From Prosapia bicincta (Eukaryota > Arthropoda > Insecta > Hemiptera > Cercopidae): a DNA stretch of 64,000 nt. The stretch's first letter is position 1. The number at the start of each line of letters is the position of its first letter. The notes under the pieces were generated by a model. The model saw only the letters and a list, made by a program, of their open reading frames with translations, was not told the DNA's origin and made no database searches. Made by a program: the position numbers and the translations under genes. Below are positions 50,596 through 62,930 of the stretch, in pieces. The DNA lies in contig JBAIZL010000008.1 of assembly GCA_036971475.1 (NCBI GenBank), positions 29,769,719-29,833,718 on the forward strand, in the 5' to 3' direction.

Positions 50596-50909
50596 AAAAA
50601 AATGAAAATTTTAAAAAATTGACGATGTTTTAAGCTTATTTTAAACACGCCTAAATGACAAAAGACAACTTTTGACATTTAGCCAGTCCAAAGCCTGGAT
50701 AAAGTGTGATTGGAATCGCTTTATTAATTTATTATATTATAAACATTTAATACAAAGTAAAAAACTGAAAAAACTGCGCATCGCTGGTTGTGCTGTCACT
50801 CATGGGACAGGTAGCAAGTAGCCAGTATTCATTGTTACGGCGAACTATAGAGTGGAACGGATTTTCACAAATTCCTTAGTGGGACCGATTTTCACTGGTA
50901 CGGATTTAC
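49614..50909 (+). mobile_element. Compact Mutator-like (MULE) DNA transposon
   Basis: Terminal inverted repeats of about 46 bp bound it. GTAAATCCGTACCACTGAAA begins at 49614, and the complement of the right end (from 50909) reads GTAAATCCGTACCAGTGAAA; both continue with ATCGGTCCCACT and GGAATTT. The element is about 1.3 kb and holds a single transposase remnant. No matching 9-11-bp target duplication was evident next to these limits, so the outer ends may extend slightly or the duplication has decayed. Confidence 0.8.
49703..50532 (+). pseudogene. MULE transposase catalytic core (one frameshift, two stops)
   Basis: Catalyses cut-and-paste transposition through an RNase-H-like DDE core. The first frame shows FFMDGTFKSCSKQF (first catalytic Asp, about 49706-49747), YSIHAD and NIYPVVFALLTNKK. 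A frameshift in the A-run near 49836 leads to the second frame, with VTVDFEAAAISALQDVFP (second Asp, about 49910) and IIHGCNFHMEKCLW (about 49970), the characteristic GC.FH block. It continues as RPEDVVDGW, WHNKINNVL (after TTNVVEG) and a lysine-rich C-terminus ending at 50532. Stops occur at about 49894 (TAG) and 50067 (TGA). The last 151 codons (50077-50532) are intact. The N-terminal zinc-finger part normally found in the family is absent or outside recognition. Confidence 0.87.
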
Positions 50910-51837
50910 TCTCACTCGGCCATTACAGAGTGTAACCCTTATTTAATTTTCGGTGACGAATTCATTTTCAACATCCAGAAATTACCTGCAGTGAAGTTAC
51001 AGCTTCTTCTTGGTCACCGACATGAATGTACAGCCTTATATAACACTGACAATTACTGTAGTTACTATTATATACTAATAACAAAATAGTTAATATTTTG
51101 TATCTAGGTTATTTACAATAATTGTAATATTAACAATGTTAACATTGAACTTTACTTTTAACCCCAAGCCCTTTACCCTGAGTTCTCGCACGTAAATAAT
51201 AATAGAATATCAAATTTTAAAAACATGAAATTACTACAAGGCGCAGATAAATTACAAATTTACCCAAATAAATTGAAATCGTTTTAATACATTTATTATT
51301 ATTACTTCCATATTCTGTATGTTTTTGTGTTTTAATAAAAATAAAATAAAATTATAAAAAATTCCTAAATACACTTTTTATTCCTTACAAAAAATTCTTA
51401 CAGTTAAGTGTACTGATAAGAAATGATTGTGTAATTGTCGATGAAGCTCTTTTAATGTAGTTTGTCAACAAAGAGGAACACCCATCATTTGCCCAATATT
51501 GGTTGAAAAAGCATTGGTAATTCATGATAAAACCAAGAATGATTGTCATTAGTGAAAACTACTGCCAGTCAGAGTTGGCTTGACTTGCGAACTTCATTTC
51601 TCACACATGTGATGAAAAACTGACAGCAAATGAATCAGTGACTGATGATTTGCAGACAATATTTATGAAACAGTTCGGCAGTGATGATCTAGTCCCTAAG
51701 CAAGTATAAAACATCAACCAAACTGGGATTAATTTAAGATGTCAGATTTGCATGGAGACAAGAAACATCATCCATGACAGGTTTTAAAAGACATTAAGAT
51801 CATCATTACTACACAATATCAAGAGCGCAGTGGTACA
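50910..51837. other. Unannotated DNA with possible coding remnants
   Basis: About 51420-51800 reads in places like decayed protein (for example HPSFAQYWLKKHW and TDDLQTIFMKQFGSDDL on the plus strand). I do not recognise the family, and stops interrupt it. Confidence 0.3.
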
Positions 51838-52222
51838 ATATATTACAATGAAAATATTGGAAAGAACCCCAATACCACAAAAATAATCAAAAATAACAAA
51901 ATAAAACAAGGTACTTAAGATTACCCCTTATGTACATTTCGATGACCATGTCATCATTATCAGAGAGTGTATTACAAAATGACAATCTAGAAAACAAGAA
52001 GTTACAAACTAGAGTGATGACTTGTCTAGTTTTATTACTCTAAACTCATCACTCTAGTTTATAACTTCTTGTTTGCTAGATTGTAATTTTGTAAAAATAA
52101 TCTGATGGTGATGACAAGGTCATCTAGATATACAAAAGGGGAAATTTTAAGTAACTTGTTTTATTTGTTATTTTTGATTATTTTTGTGGTATTGGGGTTC
52201 TTTCCAATATTTTCATTGTAAC
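51838..52222. mobile_element. Long hairpin repeat with ~185-bp arms
   Basis: The left arm (51838-52020) and right arm (52042-52222) are inverted copies with few differences: ATGAAAATATTGGAAAGAAC at 51849 pairs with GTTCTTTCCAATATTTTCAT near 52217. The central spacer is about 20 bp. ATCATCATTACT occurs just outside on both sides (about 51803 and 52223), but on the left it is separated from the arm by about 25 bp. It is therefore not a clean target duplication. No coding capacity is seen; this is a foldback/MITE-type element of unknown family. Confidence 0.78.
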
Positions 52223-54431
52223 ATCATCATTACTTTTTGTTCTAATGCAACTAGGACCATAAAATATTTTTTTGTAAAAAGGAAGATGGATAAACCATGA
52301 GAGTATAAGAACAATAACAATGTGTTATCCATTCCATGGCCCTACAAGTCATAAAAAACAGAATGGATGACTTCTGTTCCAAGAATTTTCTTGAAAAACC
52401 AATTTGTTCAAAGAATGATTCAACTTTGAATTCAAGGCACGCTTAAAGAGGAAATTCAGACCAATGAAATCACCTTTTCTCAACAATGTTCCAACTGGTT
52501 ACTCAACAATGCTACTCACTCCTGCTTGAGTAACTCGAATGATATATAAATAATGTTTTTCTCTCCAAATGCTACCAGCTTAGTGCCACCTATGAACGAA
52601 GGAGAAGTAAAGAGTTTAAAAAGCTTTATGCCAAAGAATGCAAACTTTCTACATAGTCTAGCCTTGCATAATTTTGTATTAATGTTGATTTATCATTAAC
52701 GTTCTCTCTTGACTAGAATCTGATTGTAGTTGACTAACTATAACAAGGTAATAAAATGTGGTGGATTGCTTTTACACAACAATAGGGAAAAAACTTGTTG
52801 CCTATATAACATTTTGGTCAAGAGTTAACAAGATAAAGCAGAAAAAATCACTTATAATGATAAGTTTTTTCTGTGGATTTTTTTTTGTGCATGACAATCT
52901 TTGAATGTTTAATGTTCATACTGAACTAATTAATGCCCTTAAAATTTAAGGAAATTAATGTTCTGTACTTAAAATTTAAGGAAATTTAGAAACATCTACT
53001 GAGACTAAACACTAGTACTGTTTGTCAGTAATTTTTAGAGTCACTAATGAAAATTGCCTAGTCTAATAAAAAATAGCATTACTTTGGTATTATACCGACC
53101 ACTTACCTATAGGGAATGTAGAACATTACAGAATGTTGCTTGTTGTAATCATCTTGAATTCACTGATTAAACTATAAGTAATTATTGTCACTAGTTATAA
53201 GGTCACCGTCTACCTTCGTATATATTAGGCAGTTCGCTTCATAAATGAAACGATTGTTTCGAAACGCGTCAGCACGTAAGTTCTAAAGTATTCTCTCAGT
53301 TATGCAATAATTACTTATAATTACAAAATGAAAATATACATTGCTTTAAATGGGATAAGAAATTTTAACAACTTAAGACAACCCTTTCCCAATCGAATTT
53401 GCCAACTTCTCATTAGGAGAGAGTGGCCCTTATACATTGTCGGTTTTCCTGAAGCTTCTGTGGATGGTAAAGCTTCTTTGATGACTACGGCTGTAAAATC
53501 TTGATATTGTTCCGAGAGTAAGAAGAAGAAATAAAAGCAATTTATTTTAAAAAATTGTTAAAGACAAGAGGCTAAGAAATTTTTATAAGTGAGTGCGCTG
53601 TAAAACATTACACTTGAGAGAATCCTCAAAGTCACGGAGAAAATAATACTATTCGATGCTGATCCTCCGAGTATTAAAATTTTGAATAGTGAGACATTTA
53701 TTTTAATTATTTAATACTGCAAATACTTATAAACCTTACGTTTTTATAGTATCCTGTTACGATATATTTGGTTATAAAAATAGTAACAAAATAAAGTTTC
53801 GTAACGTATGGTAACCGATTGATAAGTGAAGAAGCCACCATATCAATGAACGCTATTTATTATACATACACAATGGCACCTTCACACGTCATCTGGTTCT
53901 CGTTAAAAATTTATTCCACTTTCTCTTATGACCACATTCAACCTAACCGGTTACTTTGTAGCTGAATGTATGTTCTCATAAAGTATTGTTTTAGACTTTT
54001 TTCAAAATTTCCAATATTTAGGGCGTCAGAAAATTTTACAATTTTACCACATTTTATTATTTTTGTCGTGTTCACGGTGGCTTTCTACATCTACTTGCAT
54101 AAATTTTCCATTATCACTTACATGACATTTTTATACATATCAAAATTTTAAATGCAGAAATTTTGTCGACAGGTCTAAATCTTAAAGCGACACAAGGCAA
54201 GAGAGAGAGACTATAAAAGAGAATGTTAATAGCTGAAGTGGTGAAATGTTAAAAATATTATGCTTAGTAATCTTTAAATTATTCTGCGATAAACTTTCTG
54301 TAAATTTTCTTATTTGTACCCTTAGATGTAACCCCTTCTTGTCTTTGGATATATTCATTCCACAGTATTTTACTCCCAAAACATTTTTTTCTAGTTACCC
54401 GCAGGGAGTCAGGACTAGATGCATCTACTAA
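52223..54431. other. Unannotated DNA with scattered decayed repeats
   Basis: 52300-52650 has stretches that read like degraded protein on the plus strand (EEIQTNEITFSQQCSNWLL), which I cannot assign. CGAAACGCGTC at about 53260 resembles a string found near the ends of some retroelements, but this is too short to classify. Confidence 0.3.
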
Positions 54432-56831
54432 CAAGGGTTTGGGGTTCCTAGCAGTACTTCAGTCTAAGCCGCATGAAGCCCCCGACATGGTTTTTTGCGG
54501 CCCACGGGCCACTCTAAAATGTTGCTTTTGAATGTAGTGAAATGTAATGCTATTCCATAGGGAAATACCAGTATAGATGTGTGGTAGTACGGTATTTATT
54601 GTGCGACTTCATCAGTTGTGGCAGTAACGATTGATTCCTTGTGATTGGGCGATTCTAAAATGCCAGTGTCAAAAGAACGTAAAGTTGAAGAAGAAGGGCG
54701 GTGTTTTCAAGATATGTGGAAGGAATTATATTTTTTTATTTAATATCAAAATAAGGCAACTTGTCTTATTTTCCAAGAAACTGTTAATATCATGAAAGAT
54801 TTCATTTTAAAAAGACATTACGAATCTAAGCATTCAAAAACATAAAGTAATTTTACAGGGCAACTGAGAAAAGACAAAGTAAACTATTTGAAAAAGAAAT
54901 TAAAAAGTCAAAAATATCTGTTCAAAAATGCCACTAAAAATTCGGAGTCAGTAGTTACAGCAACTTTCGAAAATATTAATGAAACATTTGAAGTATTTTG
55001 AAGATGGAGAATTAGTTAAGGAATGTTTAATGGCCGTAGCTGATATTTTATTTCCGGAAAAAAACCCAATTAGTTTTACAGATTAGTCTAAGCCGAATGA
55101 CAATAGGTCGTAGAGTGGAAGATATATATGGATATATAGAGAGAGAAAGAGAGAGTCTAGGTCGTATATGTCAACTTATATAGAGAATTCTTTGAAACAG
55201 AGAATTTCTAAATTCAAGTGGTTTTTGATCGCGTTGGACGAAACTGTTGACATTTCAGATACAGCCCAGCTTGTTATTTTCGTACGAGACGTTGATACAG
55301 ATTTTCAACATCACTGAAGAGCTACTAAGTTTGGTTCCTATGAAGGGCGAAACGACAGGTCTCGATATTTACCAGAAGACGTTTTCGGAAGTTTTGAATT
55401 GAATAAACTGTGCTGTGTGACAACTGATGGCGCTCCATCAATGATTGCGAAAAACATAGGTTTAGTGTCATACCTTGATAGAGACTGTAGTTTATATGGA
55501 AATGAGCTCATAACTTTTCACTGTCTTCTTCACAGACAAAATTTGTGTTCGAAATTTATTACAGATGGATCATGTTGTCAAAGTTGTTCTAAAGTTGTAA
55601 ATACTATTCGTAGGAAAGGACTCGTCCATCGCCAACTCAAAGAATTTCTCGATGAGATCGATAGTGAATTCAGAGGTAATTTATTATACTCATATTCAGT
55701 GGTTGACAGCAAGCAAAGTTTTAAGAAGAGTGTTTAGTCTTCGTGAAGAAATTGATATTTTTCTTTCTGGTTGTGGTATTACGTTATTCGATTTTAAAAA
55801 TAGAGACTGGTTATGTGACATATGTGGATAGCATTTTATGTCAATATTATGCATCACATGAACGAATTGAATGCCAAACCTTAAGGCAAAGACAATTTAA
55901 TTCACTCGTCAGTGAGTGTTATAAGAGCGTTTGAAAAGAAGTTGTCAGAGTGGGGCGCCCAAATGGGAAATGGAGTTATGATTATTGAGATGAATTTAAC
56001 TGATACTGATAACCCCTTGGACTTCTAGAAATATAGCAATATAATAAAATGTTTGAAGCAGATTTTGAAAAGAGATTTCATGATCTTTATGAAATCCATT
56101 CTGTGTTTATTGTATGGATTCACCACACAATATTCAAATGGAACTTACTGATCTGCCGCACATGATTCAGTTAAAGTAAAAATTCTGTGAAGTTTCATTA
56201 TTAGTTTTCTACAAAAATTACTTTTGCCTGTAGAAATGTTTAATTTGCAAGAAATATTATTAAAAATTGTGTGCTTGTTCGTTACTACTTTCATGTGTGA
56301 GCATGCATCTTCGTTAATAAAATCTATCAAATCTAAAGCTCGTACGCGTTTAACTGACATTCACTTGAAATCAACATTGAAAATAGTAAATACAAACATT
56401 AAAATAGACCTTGAACAATAATCAAAAGGAAAACAGAGTCAAATTTCCCCCTAAAATTAACACTTTTCAGAATTATTTTCATGTTTTTTTTAATTTTCAA
56501 GTTAAAAGTTGTTCTGTGTTTTTAATTCTGGTGTAGTATGATTAATAAGTGTAGTAAACTTTAAATACTTGCTGCAGGTATCAACATTGTAACATTAACA
56601 AGTTAGAAAATTTGATATCTGAATACGTTGTTACAGGTATATAGGCTATCATAAATTATAAAGTGGTTGTGTGTGTATGGGATGTACGCTTGCATTATAA
56701 TTTGAAAGTTAACCACAACTAGATAAGACGTATTTTAATTGTTGAACTCGAGAAATTTTAATCCTTCGGCCGTGCTCGAGAAAAATGAACTTTTAACTGG
56801 CCCACCTTTCCAAAACGGTTGAGCTCCCCTG
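54432..56831 (+). mobile_element. hAT DNA transposon, second copy of the same transposase family
   Basis: The right end (complement) reads CAGGGGAGCTCAACCG, a classic hAT terminus. Near the left end are CAAGGGTTTGGGGTT (54432) and GCGGCCCACGGGCC (about 54496), matching the subterminal G/C-rich block of hAT elements. The flanks share only a weak TCTA similarity, so the 8-bp duplication is not convincing and the exact left limit is uncertain. A decayed transposase lies between. Confidence 0.72.
54661..56421 (+). pseudogene. hAT transposase, GTF2IRD2/ZBED-like group (decayed)
   Basis: From the ATG at 54661 the order is KERKVEEEGRCFQDMWKELY (N-terminal block), HYESKHSK (end of the zinc-finger-like region, about 54820), then the catalytic region CCVTTDGAPSMIAKNIG (about 55411), FHCLLHRQNLCSKFI (about 55519), NTIRRKGLVHRQLKEFLDEI (about 55603) and LREEIDIF-type residues. 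Near the C-terminus lies FMCEHASSLIKSIKSKARTR (about 56292), the hATC dimerisation block, ending at the TAA at 56419-56421. The frame is broken by several stops and shifts, and the piece between the WLCDICG region (about 55808) and the C-terminus is badly eroded. The longest open piece is 112 codons (55399-55737). It shares all landmarks with the hAT copy at 26.1-28.6 kb. Confidence 0.85.
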
Positions 56832-56839
56832 GTCTAACC

Positions 56840-57479
56840 TAATACCACTGACAACACTCACTTCCACTATACACACGCGCGCGCGTTCACTTCACATGAC
56901 ATACGATTTCAATGACAGCCATTTTCAAGTGTTATGTTAATACATGTTTCCTAATATACATTTAGATTATATGTATAATAGGTTTTTAGATATTTAAGTC
57001 AAAGTGTATGTTATTAATAGGCTCCTATCTTAGAATTACTTTTTATTCTACAAGCTTAGAAAATGTTATAAAACACTTAACGTTGAAAATTGCTTAGAAA
57101 ATTACTTTTTTACAAGATTAAACTATTTTTATAATAACGAGCATACATCGTACTAATGAGATTACATTAAATATTTAATGAGAAAGTTATATTAAAGCGT
57201 TTGATGTGAAGTGGGTGGGCACAGGCACTCGGAATAACTATGCAATGATGAAGCCGACCAGTCCCGAGAAATGCCGAATCCCCAACCCCCACTCAGTGTC
57301 CTTTACTCTTTTACTATAATTAGAGTTTATTAAAATATTTTTATAATGTAGAGGAATGAAAACAAGTATTTTGGTTTTAATAGAGCGTTGATTTAGAAAT
57401 GGGTGAGAGCAATCACTAATAGAAATATAATGCAATAACTAGAGTATACGGAAATGATGAACTAGACTCAGAAATATCC
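56840..57479. other. Unannotated DNA
   Basis: AT-rich sequence with a short (CG)n run near 56876. No gene or element recognised. Confidence 0.35.
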
Positions 57480-59820
57480 TGGTACTAGCAGACAAACAGT
57501 TTCTTAGCAGAGCAGTCATAAACATCGGGTAGTATGCCAGACACAACTCATGCATTACTAGGGCAAATATAAACAGTCTCGTCATAGTATGGGAGACGTA
57601 AAAAATCTAGTTAGTATATCATATATAACCGGTCTGGTAGTATGGCATTACGAGGTACATAAGTAGTCTGATGATATGGCTAAAAACCTGTTAGTAATAC
57701 GGCAGACATGAACAGTCTGGTAGTATGGCAGACATAAACCGGTCTGGTAATATAGCGGATATATACAGTCTGATGGCATGACAAACATAAACCTGTTTGT
57801 TGGTAATACGGCAGACATAAACAGTCTGGTAGTAGAGCTGACATTAACCGTTTGGTAGTAAAATATACACAACCCATCTATAACTATGGAAAATATTGCC
57901 GGTCTTGAAATATGGCAGGCATAACCTGTCTAGTAGTAAGGCAGACAGAACTGCTCTGACAATATGGCAGGCAGAACCGGTCTTATAATGTGGCAGACAA
58001 AAACAATCTGGTATTATGACAACCATAAACCATTCGTAAATTGGTAGATATAATCAGTCTGATAGTACGACAGATATAAGTAGTCCTACAGTATGGCAGA
58101 CACAACCCATCTATAACTATGGAAAACTTGACCGGTCTGGTAACATGGCAGACATATACAGTCTGATGGCATGGAAAATATAAACCTGTTCATCATACGG
58201 CAGACATAAGTAGTCTGGTAGTACAGCATACATGAACTTTTTGGTAGTATGGCAGACACAACCCAACTAAAACTATGGAAAATATACCGAATCTAGTAAC
58301 TTGATGGACATATACAGTCCGTTGGCAAGGCAAACATAAACCTGTTGGTAATATGGCAGACATAAACAGTCTGGTACTAGAGCTTATATGAATCTTTTGG
58401 TAGTATGACAGACACAACCCATCTATAACAATGGAAAATATAACCGGTCTTGTAATATGGTATTCATAACCTGGCTGGTAGTATGGCAGATACAACTGGT
58501 CTGGTAAAATGGCAGACAGAACCGGTCTTATAATATTGCAGACATTAAACTGCCTGTTAATGCACGGTCTGGGAGGTTCGTAGATACAGACTGCCTGTTA
58601 GTATAGGAAACGTAAACCTTCTGGTAATAAGGCAGACATAAACAGCCTGATATTATGACAGCCATAAACAACCTGGTGTTATGGTAGATATAAACAGTCT
58701 GATGGTATGACAGATATAAATAGTCTTGTGCTATGGCAGGCATAAAACGTTTGGTTGTGTGGCAGACATAAAGTGTTTGTTAGTATGATAGTTATGAGCA
58801 GTATGGTAGTATAGCAGATATAGAGCGTCTGTCAGTATGGTAGATATGAGGAGTATGGTAGATATGTACAGTCAGGTAGTAAGTCAGATAAAAAAATAGC
58901 CTTGTGATCTTACAAACCGACTGTATGGCAGACATGAATCGTCGGTTTAGTTTGCCAGACCTAAACCGTTTGGTAGTATGATAGATATAAACAGTCTAGT
59001 AATATGGGAGATATAAATAGTATTGTAGTATGTAAACCTTATGTTAGCATGGCAGACTTAAAAAGTCTGGTAGTGTGGCAGACATGGACCGTCTGGTAGT
59101 ACAATACCCATATATACTCTGGTGGTATTTCGGAAATAATGACCCTGGTAATATGGTAGACATAAACAGTGAAGTAGAATGGTAGCAATCTACGTCGTGG
59201 TAGTATGGCAGTCTGGTAGTACAATACCCATATATACTCTGGTGGTATTTCGGAAATAATGACCCTGGTAATATGGTAGACATAAACAGTGAAGTAGAAT
59301 GGTAGCAATCTACGTCGTGGTAGTATGGCAGTCTGGTAGTACAACACCCATATATACTCTGGTGGTATTTCGGAAGTAATGACCCTGGTAATATGGTAGA
59401 CATAAACAGTGAAGTAGAATGGTAGCAATCTACGTCGTGGTAGTATGGCAGTCTGGTAGTACAATACCCATATATACTCTGGTGGTATTTCGGAAATAAT
59501 GACCCTGGTAATATGGTAGACATAAACAGTGAAGTAGAATGGTAGCAATCTACGTCGTGGTAGTATGGCAGTCTGGTAGTACAATACCCATATATACTCT
59601 GGTGGTATTTCGGAAGTAATGACCCTGGTAATATGGTAGACATAAACAGTGAAGTAGAATGGTAGCAATCTACGTCGTGGTAGTATGGCAGTCTGGTAGT
59701 ACAATACCCATATATACTCTGGTGGTATTTCGGAAATAATGACCCTGGTAATATGGTAGACATAAACAGTGAAGTAGAATGGTAGCAATCTACGTCGTGG
59801 TAGTATGGCAGATATAAACG
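57480..59820. repeat. 26-bp-based minisatellite array, second locus
   Basis: Diverged 26-bp units (AACAGTCTGGTAGTATGGCA plus GACATA type) run through the region; an internal segment at about 58260-58500 closely resembles 29520-29760 of the first locus (for example ACCCATCTATAAC, ATGGACATATACAGTCCGTT). The two loci therefore share longer blocks as well as the unit. Open frames here are translations of the repeat. Confidence 0.92.
59101..59820. repeat. 120-bp tandem repeat, six copies
   Basis: ACAATACCCATATATACTCT recurs every 120 bp at 59101, 59221, 59341 (with ACAACACCC), 59461, 59581 and 59701. The variants CGGAAATAAT and CGGAAGTAAT fall in the order A, A, G, A, G, A, which suggests a 240-bp dimer step in the last four copies. 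Each unit is built from 26-bp-type blocks. The two overlapping minus-strand frames of about 240-250 codons are a by-product of a period divisible by three. Confidence 0.96.
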
Positions 59821-61679
59821 TTTTGATATTTTATATTAGTAATTGAGAGATATAATAGGAAACGTAGTTTCATATGGACATGTTTTTTATCAAAAATGTT
59901 TTTAATCGTCACTTTTTAGGAAATGCCGTATTTAAAGGAAATTAAGGTTGTTTTTCTACACACTATTCGGTTATAAGCGAGGGTAGCTTAGTTATTAAGG
60001 ATTTGAAAGCCTTGCATAGCCACTTCAGCTTTTCCTTGAAAGAAACAGCAATGGTCTTTATAATGCATTTATCTTCATACTTTTCAGCAAATGTTTGCCA
60101 CTCCATTCCCCCCGAGAGAAATTTCTAAACCAATCGGAGTAACTGCTGTCTGCTGTTTGAAACTTCACCAACACTCCGTCCTTATAACTTAATTGCTTTT
60201 AATGTTTTCCTTTCATTTACCTTCTCTTCCACTTGACCAGGTTACTTTGTACTTGCCCAGTCAACCGAACTCTGTCGAGTTTCCAAGGGACTAATTTCCA
60301 GTTCAGTATTGAAGTCTATAGAAATATTAAGGTTTTAGTTACATTTTTTTAAACAAAAAATCTTCATTTATAGTCTGGGTCTAGTGTGCATTGTAAAATA
60401 ATATTGTTCGCCTTTAAATAAAAATATTTAATTACAATATCTATTCCTAATATTTTGATTTATTAGGGATAAAACTATCTAAGACTCAACCACGAAATGA
60501 TTGGGAAGAATGAGGTAATAATTGTGTGTCTTTTTTTCCCAACGAATTTTATTTCGAACAAAAAATAGTAATATCATTTTAACAATATATGGGCCAGTGA
60601 AACGGTACATTCGTCCATTAATTAAAGTATAAAAATAGTTGAAATAGGTTTTTTTATATAATCGTCACTTGTATTTTACAATAATAGAAGAATGATATAT
60701 TTTAATCTCTGTTAGCAATGATACGTTACAACGGGTCTTTGAAATGAAAGTAAATGTGAAATAATTCCGCCCATTGATACTCTTGGTTGTACCTAGAATA
60801 TAAGTAAAAGGATAAGTTCGATGATTTACATAGCCCAGGTATTAACTATGTGTTAAAACACACAAGTTATTTTCTAATAACCTACTCTATTGTCGCAAAC
60901 TGACTCACATGTTTATTCTATCCTATTACTGGCGATTATGTAGCTGGGTTGTTTACTTATACTCCGATTGTGTCCTATTTTAAACTTCCTTGGAAATCTT
61001 CGACAATTGATTTAAAGTTAGAACTGTTCATGTTAGATATTTAATTTGGTTCATGTTCGAGTATTATTATTTCCAATATTTTATTGTCCGTTGTAAACGT
61101 AATAATAGTTATTTTAGCTTATTTATTCGTCTATGTTTCGGTCCTGGTTAGTTTTGCTCACAACTGAACTTATAATTGTTTGTTTAAAATATTAAAAGCT
61201 GCTTTTAAGAATAAACTCTCAATTTCTATAAATGATGTAATTAGTATCGATAGCTACTTAATTGTTAATTTATATAGATTTTTATTCATTGCATTTATTC
61301 CTGAAATAGAACGGCTAATATATTTTACCTTGCATTTATATATATATAAACACTTTAATTTTTACTAATTAAATTGTCAACATCCTTTGTAAATATATTT
61401 GATATTGTACTATGAATTGACCTTTTTATTTAAATTTAGAATATTTGTACTACTTACAAAAATTTGAATATCCTTATTTAGTGCATGTTTATATTTGTTG
61501 AACTTTCCCGGCCTCTCACTAAAAACATCGGATGTTTATCTAATACCTCTTGTAATTTTAATTCCTCCTAGTCATTTAAGAGGCAATTGTTGCGATGAAC
61601 CTCGTTAATTGTCATGTTATTTACATTCAGTTATTGTTTAACCCTCAATGAGTAAACATGATCTGAGACACGATCGAAT
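59821..61679. other. Unannotated AT-rich DNA
   Basis: No supported gene, array or transposon; only short frames. Confidence 0.35.
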
Positions 61680-61684
61680 TTTTG

Positions 61685-62010
61685 TTGTGCTTGATTGGCA
61701 ACACTGATATCATCGGATGAGGAAGAGATGCCTCCCTCATCTAGTGTAAAGTTTCACCTTCAGCTGCTCCTTATCTTTTGCGTAGAGCGGTATCTCTTTG
61801 ATTTATTCAAATCTACCGTTTCTGTCGGATCATGTTTACTGTTGTGTTTGGTTGGCAACACTGATTTCATCGGAGAGTCCTATATGCATGGTACCTGCCT
61901 CCCTCATCTAGTGTAAAGTTTCACCTTCAGTTGCTCCTTATCATTTGCGTAGAGCAGTATCTCTGGGTTTTATTCAAATCTACCGTTTCTGTCGGATCAT
62001 GTTTACACTA
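61685..62010 (+). repeat. ~163-bp tandem duplication
   Basis: TTGGCAACACTGAT..., CCTCCCTCATCTAGTGTAAA, GTTTCACCTTCAG and TCTACCGTTTCTGTCGGATC occur twice in the same order, first copy from about 61693 and second from about 61851. The second copy differs by a small insertion around GTCCTATATGCATGG. Confidence 0.9.
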
Positions 62011-62304
62011 ACAAGTTAGAAGAATACGTGTCTGGTGGACTCTGTTTACTTCACGTAAGAATCTAGTTCCTAAAATGGCAATCTTCGTTCTATTTTTTTC
62101 GTGTACCTGCTGCTGATCGAAATGCCCCCTCAAAAAAAAGATGGTTAATGATGTTTATCATCCTGATGACCCTGATTTTGTTAAAAGGGCCCAGATGTTG
62201 CTGAGTGAGGTTTGGTAGAGTGGTGTATAGTGGTGAGGAAATCATACAGAACGAAGATCCGGTTGAACCGGCTAACAGGTTCTATGGGTAACCGCTAACA
62301 GGTC

Positions 62305-62930
62305 ACTTTTTTTATGGATAAAGAGCTGACTATTGTCGACACATTGAAAGAAAGTAAAAGAGAAATGCCAAAGGACTTTCCTCCCCATAAAAAAATAGAG
62401 AGCCGGGATCGTTTCTCTACAGATTCTCTCCTGATTTGACCCGTTTGAGCTAAACAAAACATCGCATAGAGGTGGATTTTTTCTTTCCTCTATTAAATAG
62501 TTTTGGTTAAAAATGTGCCGCCTATTCTGCAATTCGAAGGCCACCCAGATGGCCTGTATTTGTATAATTCTATTTATTAAACATTTCAACAGCTAACACC
62601 TTTATATATATGTCTTTGCCTCAAAGATGTCACACAGCTTGATCGTTATGAATTTATAGTAAAAGTAGCTTTGGATCTCTAGCAGTCGCATTTGAGAAAA
62701 AGACTTCAGACAAGAACCTTGCATTTAAAAGCGTGGTCCATGACCACCGAGTTTCTAGGGGAAGGGACAACTGGGAATCAACTACAAGCGAAACCCGAAA
62801 CTGATCGAATGGCAAAAAGCAGAGATGACATATCTGTCCATACAAAAAAAAAAAATTAAAACCTAAGATTCGTGTTTAGCAGGTGCAGAAATGTGCGTCT
62901 AGTGTAAAATATGGGTAACATAACCTACTG
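62305..62930 (+). pseudogene. piggyBac transposase fragment (C-terminal half, decayed)
   Basis: Starting at 62305 the plus strand reads TFFMDKELTIVDTLKESKRE then MPKDFPPHKK, ending at the TGA at 62436. This corresponds to the piggyBac block whose family form is ...LTLVGTLRKNKREIP.... Further on, QSHLRKRLQTRTLHLK and TTEFLGEG (about 62684-62765, in another frame) match the region just before the cysteine-rich tail. RCRNV near 62883 may be the start of that tail. Several frameshifts and stops intervene. Upstream, VYHPDDPDFVKRAQMLLSEV (about 62153-62212) is an open stretch I do not recognise that may or may not belong. Confidence 0.6.

Noticed and set aside
53200..53275. CGAAACGCGTC string that recalls the ends of some Penelope-like retroelements
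   Set aside because: No reverse transcriptase or GIY-YIG sequence nearby and the match is too short.
59039..59788. Overlapping minus-strand frames of about 240-250 codons
   Set aside because: Translation of a 120-bp tandem repeat; two frames are open together and nothing marks a coding start.
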